A DNA stretch of 64,000 nt, taken from contig NC_134152.1 in assembly GCF_033958435.1 (NCBI RefSeq), forward strand, positions 14,866,001 to 14,930,000. Reading direction: 5' to 3'. Positions 55,801 through 64,000 of this stretch are shown here, one piece after another (the stretch's first letter is position 1; each line of letters begins with the position of its first letter). Made by a program: the position numbers and the translations under genes. Source of the stretch: Carettochelys insculpta. Taxonomy: Eukaryota; Chordata; Testudines; Carettochelyidae. The notes beneath the pieces are model-generated. The model made no database searches. It had not been told where the DNA came from and was given only the letters and a program-made list of their open reading frames with translations.

Positions 55801-57849
55801 TAAGTCATAGAATCATAGAATTCTAGGACTGAAAGAGACTTCAGGAGGTCATTGAGTCCACCCTTCTGCCCAAAGCAGGACCAACCCTAACTAAATCATC
55901 CTAGCCAGAACTTTGCCAAGCCAGGACTTAACCTCTAGGGATGGAGATTTCACCACCTGTGTAGCTAGCCCATTCAAGTGTTTCACCACCCTCATAGTGA
56001 AATAGGTTTTCCTAGTGCCCAATGTACAGCTCCTGCCCTGTAACGTGAGACCAGCGCTCCTCATTCTGCCATCTGTGACTACCAAGAACAGCCTATCTCC
56101 AGAATCTTTAGAACATCCCTTCAAGAAGGTGAAAGCTCCTATCAAATCACCCTTCACTCCTCTTCTGCAAATTAAATAAGCTCAAATCCCTCAGCTTCTC
56201 ATAGGCCAGGTAGTCCAACCCTGTAATCATGTTGTTTGCCCTCTGCTGGACCTTCAATGCATCCACATCCTTTCTATACTGTGGGGAGGTGGGCGGGGAG
56301 GCAGTCAGAACTGGATGCTATACTCCAGACATGGCCCCACTATTGCCAAATAAAGGGGAATAATAACTTCTCTAGCTCTGCTGGAAATGCTCCTTCTAAT
56401 GCACCCCAATATCCTGTTAGCCTTCTTGGCTACAAGGGCACACTGTTGACTCATATCCAGATTCTCATCCACTGTAAGTGCCAGCTCCTTTTCTGCTGCA
56501 CTGCTACTTAGCCAGTCAGTTCCAAGCCTGTGACAATGCTTGGCATTCTTCCATTCCAATTGCAGGACCTTGGTGAACTGCATCAGGTTTCTTTTTGCCC
56601 AGTCCTCCAATTTGTCGAGGTCACCCTGGACCCTATCCCTACCCTCCAACATAGCTACCTTTCTCCACTAGCGTAGTGTCATCTTCACATTTTCTGAGGG
56701 TGCAATCCATCTCATCCAGATCATTTAAAAAGATGCTGAACAATACTTAGAACCCTAGAACTTATCCTTGGGGCGCTCCACTTCAAACCGACCGCCAACG
56801 AGACATTAAGCTGTTGATTGTTACCCATTGGGCCTGACAATCTAGCCAGCTTTCTATCTACCTTACAGTCCATTTACCCAATCCATACTCCCTTAACTTG
56901 CAAGCGATAGTATTGACTTTCCCATGTCCACAGAGCCAGTTACCTCATCATAGAAGCTAATGAGATTGGTCAGGCATGATTTGCCCTTGGTGAATCCATT
57001 GACTATCCTGATCACTTTCTCCTTTTCAAGCTACTTCAAAATGGATTCCTTGAGGATTCCCTCCATGTTTTTTTCCAGGGACTGAGATAAGGCTGACTGG
57101 TTATTGTTCCCTGAATTGTTCTTTTCTTTTTAAATGATGGACACTACTTTTCAATCATCCAGGACCTCTCTTGATTTCCACAAGTTTTTATAGATAATTG
57201 CTCTGCAATGACATTTGCCAACACCTTGGTACCCTTGCATGCATTAAATCTGGACCCATGGATTTGTGTATATCTAGTTTTTCTAAATAGCTCGTAACCT
57301 GTTCTTACCCACCGAAGGCTGCTCACTTCCTTCCCTTTCAGCATTGCCTAGTGCTGTAGTCTGAGAGTTGACCACGTCTGTGAAGCCAAACCAAAAAAAG
57401 ATTTGAGTGCATCAGCTTTTCCCCCATTATCTGTCACTAGGGCTATGCCTATACTAGAGGGTTTTGTTTGTTGGCAAAACCCGGGGATTACCAAGGCATT
57501 CTGCTGACAGTAAAACAACAGAATGCAGCACTTTTGTCAACAGCAGTATCCAACGCCCCATGAGAATAGCACCTCTGTCAATGCACATCTGGATGTTCCA
57601 GGGGGCCTTCTGTCGACGGAAAAGGCGTCAAGGCTGCAGCGCAGGTGCCCTGGGGCACAATCTGTCTGCAGCAATTAGTGCTGTCAGGTGCCTGCGTCCG
57701 GTCCTTCTTAAAACCACAGGGAGCCTGGGAAACCCTGTGGCAGGAAGCTGAGAGTGTGCAAGCAGCAGAGGAACCAGCTGCAGTCTCGCCCCCGCCCCCA
57801 ACCCTTGCCCTCACGGCTACTCCTTTTGTCTGAGCCTTCCCAAATGACA

Positions 57850-58390
57850 GACAGCCACCCTAAGACCCCCCGAGCCCTCATGGGAGCAGACCAAGGGGTC
57901 CCAGGAGCCACACCAGGGCACCAAGAGGCAGGCTCCCTCCTGGACTGGATCTCTGGAGTGAGAAGGAGCTACTTCAAGATCCCACAGCAAAGCACTCTAG
58001 TGCCCCCGCCAATGCTCAGATGACTACCACCCTGACAGAGCAGGGCCACACCCCCCCACCCCGCATGGAGCAGGTCTAGGCAAAAGTGAAGGAGCTCAGG
58101 CAGGGCTACATCTGGGCCTGGAACACTGGCCAACGCTCTGGGGAGTACCTGCCATCTGCATCTATTACAGGGTGCTGCATGACATCCTGTGGTGGGGAGA
58201 CACATCACTTCCAACCCACACCATTGACAAGGCACTGGAGGGCTCCCCCTCCCCCAGCCTCAGCCAGATCCCTGGACAAGGAGGAGCAGGCCTCTAAATC
58301 CCAATCATTGCCACAGGCAGACACAGCCTGGAAGGCAAGCAGCGGCTCCATTGTGATAAGCCAGGAGCTGGGCCTCACCAGCTAGGCCAC
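57850..58390 (+). pseudogene. Myb/SANT-like pseudogene of the 2.3-kb Harbinger
   Basis: Pieces in two frames suggest a SANT-type protein: 'SLLDWISGVRRSYFKIPQQS' at about 57936-57995, then 'KVKELRQGYIWAWNTGQRSG' at 58083-58145, where the intact relative has 'NVKELWQGYSRARDA'. An acidic, Gln/Ser-rich segment ('SLDKEEQASKSQSLPQADTA') follows to 58385. Indels and a stop separate the pieces. The family call rests mainly on the KVKELRQGY block and on position. Confidence 0.6.
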
Positions 58391-58949
58391 CTCCTGAGCA
58401 TTTTTGGTGCTGGGTGAGGCTCCCTCCAATGAGTACCACATGCTTCACACACCCCAGGATGTGGGAGGCAGGTGCTGTGGGTGTTGCCCGGCTGTCTCAG
58501 GCAGGACTTTGTGTTGTGATCCCAGCCCATGGACCCATGTGCAAAGTAGTGTACACTACCTGGACGCAGCAGACAGACCCCTGAGCGCGGGTGTCAGCCT
58601 GCAGCCAGCCTCATGGGAGGATGGACAAGTCCAAGGCCCTGGGGAGGGTCCTGCCAGCACCTGGCCCAGCTGGAAACAGGCTGAATGAAAGAGTGCTGGC
58701 CTGATTGCTGACACACCGATTGCAGACATGAGGCAGCACCTGCTTCCACGAACAGCACTGAGAGCCGCAGGCATGTTTGGGGGGGCCCTGACGAGGGCCA
58801 GGCTGCGCTCAGCTCACCCACCACCTGTGTGGGGACATCCTCTGGCCAGACACACCTCGCCCTTGGCTGTTAGCCCGGTTTCCAGGGGGCCATGGGCAGG
58901 GGGAGGGTGCAGTGGTGGGACATTATGGCTCAGCCATGCATAGCTACCC

Positions 58950-59420
58950 CCTACCCACTGCCCTACCCCTGGGAGGGCCACAACATTGGACGTCCCCACA
59001 CCAAACTAGTTTCCTACCAAGTGGTGGGTGGCACGCGTCCACAGGGTGACTGGTAACTGCAACCTGCTTCTCCATGGGGATGGTGGGCCACAGCTGGGTG
59101 TCCTGTCGCTGGAGGGCAGAGCAAGCCAGGCGCAGTGGCCTTCTGCCTGTGGAAGGTCTGGAGCCAGTACTGATCGTCCCACTCCCCCATGACCAGCCAG
59201 CCCCTCCATTTGGAACTGGTGCAGTGTCACCAGATCTGCCTGTGCATCCAGGGGGATGGGCGTGGGTGTGCCCATATAGCACCCACAGTGAGTTCCTTGA
59301 GAGCGGTGTCAGGCTCACCTTCCCTGAGGAAGAGGAGGATGGCCAGCAGCAGGTGCAGCAGGTGCTGAAGCACTTCTGCACAGGGCCAGCGCAAGCCCAG
59401 GGGCTGATCTGGCACCATGG
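58950..59420 (-). pseudogene. Harbinger transposase N-terminal fragment
   Basis: On minus, one frame gives 'LQRQDTQLWPTIPMEKQVAV', like 'LRHQDTAMRHALTVQKRVGI' in the intact transposase. After a frameshift another gives 'LWTRATHHLVGN' then 'FGVGTSNVV', like 'LATPESYRSVGQQFGVGKAT'. The catalytic DDE half is absent, so the copy lost its core by internal deletion. Confidence 0.6.
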
Positions 59421-59978
59421 ATCACTGGAAAGCCCTGTCTCCCAGAAAGTGTCGAAGCCCTGCTCTATCAGCTGAGGTAGGCACATTTCAGCATCGGCGG
59501 AGGAGCAAAGGGGGCTCGTTAAGGGTGCATCTCGCTGAGGCACTGGCAGGGATTGCTGTTCACATGAACCTGTCGGGCAGTGTTCTGGGTGACTATCTTG
59601 TTGCGAGAGAGCAACTGGGCAGTCTGGCCTCTTTCTGCCAACTGAGAGGACCAACAGAGTGATCCTTTTTGCTATCCAGCTGCTCTCTGTTAACAGCAGT
59701 TTTGCTGGAAGGTATCTTCTGACAAAATCGGCTGCCAACAGCATGCTCAAATTTAGACACAGCCCAGGTTACCTCCTTCATCCAGTGAAGGACTCACACC
59801 CTCCCTGAGCAACCCTCTTATTGCTAACATGGCTGTAGAAACCTTTCTTGTTCGCCTTCCTGTGCCCTGCTCACTGCAGTTCCAGTTGTGCTTTCACCTT
59901 CCTGATCACTCCCCTGCATTCTTAAGAACTATATTTATCCTCCTCCTTCGTCACCTGTCCAAGTTGCCACTTCTTATA

Positions 59979-59980
<2 letters not shown>

Positions 59981-60010
<30 letters not shown>
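59981..60010. repeat. T30 homopolymer
   Basis: Thirty T in a row, in the middle of the antisense CR1. On the CR1 strand it is a poly(A). No adjacent retroposed sequence is recognised. Confidence 0.95.
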
Positions 60011-60011
<1 letters not shown>

Positions 60012-61024
60012 GTGTTTAAGCTCACCAAGGATTTGCCTGATAAGCCAAGCTGGTTGCCACCATATTTGCATTTCTTCCTGGGCATTGGGTGGGCTTGGTC
60101 ATGTGACTTCAATAAGGCTGATTTACTGACATTCTCCTGGACTCCTTTCCCTTAATGTTAGCCTCCTAGGGTGCTTCTGCACATCCATTCACTGAGGGAT
60201 TCAAAGTCTGCTTTTCTGAAATTCAAGATACATATTTTGCTGTTCACCTTTGTTTTGTCAGGATCCTGAAATCCACCATCTCATTATCACTGCAGGCCAG
60301 TTTGCCACCCACATCTACTTCCCCTACTAATTCCTCCTTGATTGTGAGCAGCAGGTCAAGCTGTGTATGGCCCCTAGTGGGTTCCTTCAGCACTTGTACC
60401 AGGCAGTTATCCCCAATGTTCTCCAAAATCTTCCTGGATTGTCTGTGTACTGCTGTATTGGTTGCCCAACAGATAGCAGGGTGATTAAAGTTCCTTATAA
60501 GACCCAAAGCCTCTGATCTGGAAGCAGCCCTTAGTTTTCTTAATTTGTCTACCACATCCACCTGATCTGGTGGTCTATAACAAACACCAACCACAACATC
60601 TTCCACTGCTGAGTTTAACCCAAAGACTCTCACAGGGCTTTTCTCCCTCTATATACTGGAGCTCTGAGCAATCCTACTGCTCTCTCACATACAGCACCAC
60701 TCCTCCTTTTCTCCCCTGCCTGTTCTTCCACAACAGTTTATACCCTTCCATCACAGCATTCCAATTATGAGTCATTGCAACAAGTCTCTGTTAGCCCAAT
60801 CACTTCAAACTTCTTTGACTGTGCCAGGGCTTCTAATTCTTCCTGTTTGTTGCCCACGCTTCTTGCAATCACTAATTAGCTGATTTGCCTACCTTCTCCT
60901 TTTGAATCAGGAACCTCCTTTGTTGCGCTATCCTCCTTGTGTTTCTTCCCAGTACCCCACTTCCCCCAGGGTTTAGATCACCATCCCTTGACAAATCTAG
61001 TTTAACCCCCTCCTCACTAGATTA

Positions 61025-61328
61025 TGTCCTGCTCAATGACTCAGTTGGCAAGTACGTAACAGATGTGAATAGTGCATGTTCCTAAAATGTGCCTCCCCAA
61101 AGCATTCTGTACTCAGTGTGGACTTAAGTATTGCTGACCTGGATTTAATTAACATATCTCCATCCTCTCCCCACTCTCCTGGTAGATGAACAAACAATGC
61201 AGATCTAGATTCTGGTTACTAACTGTTCTATTTTTTTACAGTTGAGATTGGGCTAAACTAAATCACTAGCTGTGACCACGCCCACCTTTGGGATGTTTCA
61301 GAATCCAGGGATGGATATCAGCTTTGTA
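61025..61328. other. no recognisable feature
   Basis: This is spacer sequence between the CR1 and the split palindromic element, possibly including the CR1 5' region. Confidence 0.3.
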
Positions 61329-61331
61329 GTT

Positions 61332-62537
61332 GGAAGTGTCTGCGCTTAGTTAAAAACTTCAAAATGGCCATGCTAATGGCCAAATCAAAGAATACTAATA
61401 AGGCACCGAAATGCATATTCAGTGCCTCATTAGCATGCCAGCAGCCACAGCACTTCAAAAGTGCCATGATTCACTCCTGTGTGGCTCATCTAAACTGGGG
61501 TCCTTTCGGAAAGGCCCCCACCAACATCGAAATGCCCTTATTCCTATGAGACTCAGGGTTCCAAGGTTAAATATTTCTGCAGACCACTTTGATATTGTAC
61601 TAATTGAATTAGGATCTTCACTTTGAGGACTTTCACTTTACCTGATGTAGTGCAATGCATGCACGTACACAGTGTGCGTGTATAGCATTCAAATGACCAT
61701 TTGGTATCATTAACTGAGGGGATATTCAGAAAAAAAGCAGTGTCCTTTAGCTATCTAAAAAATCAATATCCCATAAAGAACACGGCAGGAAGGGCCTTGT
61801 TTTTGGCCCAATTATAAATGACACTAATTTGCTCTGTCACCAGGGTAGCTCTAACGTGCTTCAATGAGTGCAGGAGATAAATATTTTTCTTAACTCACAG
61901 AAAAATATGTAAAAGATTAAAATTGAGCCATATATCAAACTATCCAGTCAGCCTTTCCTCAGTGGCAGCTTTTGCCCTTAACTTTGGGATGCCTGTTGAT
62001 TCCCAGAGGTTATGTTGCTTATGTTTAATTGTGCTCTTTATAACACCATGCAAATTGGTTATATGTGTACAAAATTATATACCGATGTATGTTAAGCCAT
62101 ATTGCAACTAGTAAAACAAAATAATAGCAGCATGACCTGTGTAATCCTAACATTTGTAGTTCCAAAGCTGTTAATAAAATGTAAAGTTATTTCTTGTCTA
62201 AACCTCATTTAAAAAAGCTAGCTTTTATCAAAGCGTAAATTGTCTGTTAGAAGTTAAGAAGCGAGTGCTTAAATCTTACTGTTTTTTATTAATCTTGCTT
62301 GTTTTATTAGTTGAGCTCTTAGGAATAAGGGGATTTTGATGTTGGTTGCTGAGATCCTTTCGAAAAGGACCCCAGTGTAGACAGGCCCCGCGGGAGTGAA
62401 CTGCAGCACTTTCAAAGTGCCGTGGTCGCTGGCATGCTAATGAGTCGCAGAATATGCATTTCAGTGCCTCATTAGTATTCTTCGATTTGGTCATTAGCAT
62501 GGCCATTTCAAAGTTTTTACTGAGTGTTCACGCAGCC
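61332..62537. mobile_element. palindromic MITE relative with a 765-bp interruption
   Basis: Left arm 61332-61550 and right arm 62316-62537 are imperfect inverted copies. Both hold 'AAAATGGCCATGCTAATGG'-like, 'TATTCAGTGCCTCATTAGCA'-like and 'CCTTATTCCTATGAG'-like blocks, the family plan of the elements at 28162 and 46582. There the arms meet at the centre, whereas here 765 bp of AT-rich sequence lie between them. The outer ends are decayed and no target duplication is visible. Confidence 0.7.
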
Positions 62538-62539
62538 AT

Positions 62540-63135
62540 AGAAACAGATCAGAATTGGAGGCAAACTTTTGTAAAATTAGTGACCTTAGTTTTGCCTAAA
62601 GCTATTTACTATATTTGACAAGTGGTGGTTTGTGGATTGCAGAAGTGGACTAACTGTAGTGCAACTTCAGAAGTTCTTTGTAACCAAAAACAACTTACCA
62701 CGTATCTTGTAAAGATTTTAAGTAGATTTTACCTAACAACTTTGGCCCCTCAGACCAATCTGACTCTTTGAAGCCAGGTTCTTTTCTGGGAACTCAAAAC
62801 TGAAATAAGTTCATAAGAAAGTTGAGAAAGCAATGGTTACCAAATGAACAGTTAGTTCTCTCTTTTCAGATCTGTTGCCCTTGCTTCATATTTATAAGCC
62901 AGCAACAACATTGTTAGGCATTATGTGGCCAATAGTTTTGTCCCAAGTTTTATGGTATTGTCTGTGGCCATATAACTTATTGTATAACAATATGACTGGA
63001 GAAGTAACTTTCTTTCAATAGTCTTTCTCTTTCCTAGTCCACAAGATGATTTTCTTTTTCTAGACTCAAGGAATTGGAAGGGTAATGACAAGTGTGTATG
63101 TTCATTCCCCTGTGAATTCAAGTGCTGGGGGAAAA
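62540..63135. other. no recognisable feature
   Basis: About 0.6 kb without coding or repeat signal. Confidence 0.3.
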
Positions 63136-63139
63136 ATAA

Positions 63140-63235
63140 ATAACAAGCAGTCGTGTAGCATCTTGAAGAGTAACACATTTATGTATTAGGTCCTGAGCTT
63201 TCATGGGTAAGACCCACTGCCTCAGATTTGACACA
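63140..63235 (+). repeat. dispersed repeat copy
   Basis: 'AACAAGCAGTCGTGTAGCAT', 'GAAGAGTAACACATTTATGT', 'ATTAGGTCCTGAGCTTTCAT' and 'GGGTAAGACCCACTGCCTCA' follow the family order of the copy at 48215. Confidence 0.65.
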
Positions 63236-63239
63236 GACA

Positions 63240-64000
63240 GTTAGAGCCCAAGGTTTCTATAGTGAGATGGGGAGTGGGGAGAGGAAGGTGGAAAAAAAGG
63301 GGGGGTCATCTGTCACTAATAGGACCAGTAAAAGAAGCAAATTAGTTTAAGTGGCCTGTGTGCCAGTCCTGTGACCATCAAAGGTGAGGAAATTGCCCTT
63401 GTAATGCATAAGATAATTGACAGCATTGTTAAGGCTTGATTTAAAAGTGTTAAATTTGGCAATGTGTATTTTGCACCCACTTGTAAGGCTATGACCTAAC
63501 CTTTTGCTAGTTTGAGATTAAAAGACCTGATTTGACCCAGTTTAGGTTTAACGTGAGCTGCTTTTCCGTCAAGTTGGCACACTGTCACTGTTCCCGGGGG
63601 AGGCTACAAATTGCTTCTTTAAAAAAAAATCAAGAGGGAAACTTGCAAACGAGTAACACCATGCAAAGGAGTAACACAAGAAAAATTGTCTTGTTTTGTT
63701 AATGGACAAGATGGTATTACAGGTCTCAGAGGTTGCTGCTGGTTTTACTCAACTGTAGTTTTGTTGTACAGATGTCTGCTTTAGCAGCAGCACTGTTCTA
63801 TGACTGCTTATTGGCAGTCCCTGCAGCGAATGGTATAGAGAATATAGTAGGCCCTCCAACTCAGAGCTGTTGCACATTCATAGGGCAGTGTGGGGAGAGC
63901 TTGGCCATGCTGTACTCACTGTGGGGATAAAGCAGGAATGCCAGTCTCCAGGGCTGCCAGTCAGACCTTTCGTCAACACCAATATTCAGCTGCAAATAAT
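63240..64000. other. no recognisable feature
   Basis: This is the end of the window. A GGGGAGTGGGGAGAGG-rich patch lies near 63270-63300, otherwise unique-looking sequence. No exon is supported. Confidence 0.3.

Larger units (their letters stand above)
57441..59764. mobile_element. Harbinger element, 2.3 kb, inserted in CR1
   Basis: The left end GGCTATGCCTATACTAGAGG and the reverse complement of the right end, GGCTGTGTCTAAATTTGAGC, are Harbinger-type. The CR1 context reads CTGTCAC-TAG before and CAG-GTTACCTCC after, so the 3-bp duplication is TAG with one later change. A Myb-like pseudogene on plus and a transposase fragment on minus converge, as in the intact copy, but most of the transposase is lost. 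Confidence 0.8.
55805..61020 (-). mobile_element. CR1 LINE, long copy split by a Harbinger element
   Basis: On minus, the endonuclease lies at 60244-60633 ('VVVGVCYRPPDQVDVVDKLR', 'EALGLIRNFNHPAICW', 'EPTRGHTQLDLLLTIKEELV', 'CSDNEMVDFRIL'). The polymerase follows from 57400 to 56300, with 'VNGFTKGKSCLTNLISFYDE'-like sequence near 56960-57020 and 'QFTKVLQLEWKNAKHCHRLG' and 'LGCIRRSISSRAREVIIPLY' at 56305-56652. The 3' end on plus reads 'GAATCATAGAATTCTAGGAC', the CR1 terminal repeat type. The element at 57441-59764 separates the two halves. CR1 copies this long are a minority, but all frames are broken. The 5' end near 61020 is approximate. Confidence 0.85.

Overview
This window looks like nuclear DNA of a cryptodiran (hidden-necked) turtle. 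The strongest clue is a tRNA-derived SINE at about 23166-23365 that matches the Cry I family typical of that group. It sits among CR1 LINEs, MIR-like SINEs, a DIRS element and many PIF/Harbinger DNA transposons, a mix usual for turtles. The species cannot be fixed from this window. There are no bacterial or organellar features. The only host gene I can support is RMI2, on the plus strand: exon 1 at 52283-52544 in a CpG-rich island and coding exon 2 at 53951-54099. RMI2 is the small OB-fold subunit of the BLM-TOP3A-RMI1-RMI2 double Holliday junction dissolvasome. Almost everything else recognisable is transposon-derived.

Layout. 1-11.5 kb: a small Harbinger-type MITE (2369-2662), an antisense LINE remnant (about 3130-4740), a CA/G-rich low-complexity block (5.3-6.1 kb), a decayed RTE-type LINE (6.4-9.5 kb), MIR-like SINE pieces and a TA-flanked MITE. 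11.5-20 kb: two Harbinger relics. The second (about 14.3-20.0 kb) is interrupted by a CR1 and by an internally deleted DIRS retrotransposon with inverted terminal repeats and a tyrosine recombinase remnant. 20-31 kb: hAT elements, a LINE tail with a zinc finger, the Cry I SINE, an antisense CR1-like element carrying two DNA-transposon insertions, and a 434-bp palindromic MITE. 31.9-36.6 kb: an almost intact two-gene Harbinger transposon, with a DDE transposase on plus and a Myb/SANT-like protein on minus, convergent, bounded by matching terminal inverted repeats and an ACT target duplication. 39.4-46.2 kb: a LINE on minus split by other insertions, a CR1 5' part with its esterase-like ORF1, and a hAT-like element holding a palindrome. 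46.6-51.5 kb: a second palindromic MITE, another hAT and small repeats. 51.9-55.1 kb: RMI2. 55.8-61.0 kb: an antisense CR1 split by a 2.3-kb Harbinger. 61.3-62.5 kb: a third, split palindromic element.

How the pieces relate. The Harbinger copies share one plan: transposase and Myb-like genes tail-to-tail, ends of the GGCTAYGTCTACAC type, and 3-bp target duplications. The 711-bp element at 24815-25525 is a visible internal-deletion derivative of the 31912-36638 type. The palindromic MITEs carry only similar ends, so they were probably moved by the same enzymes. Nesting gives relative ages: LINEs and CR1s were hit by Harbingers, and an old Harbinger was hit by CR1 and DIRS. All boundaries and identities come from reading the sequence without database searches.
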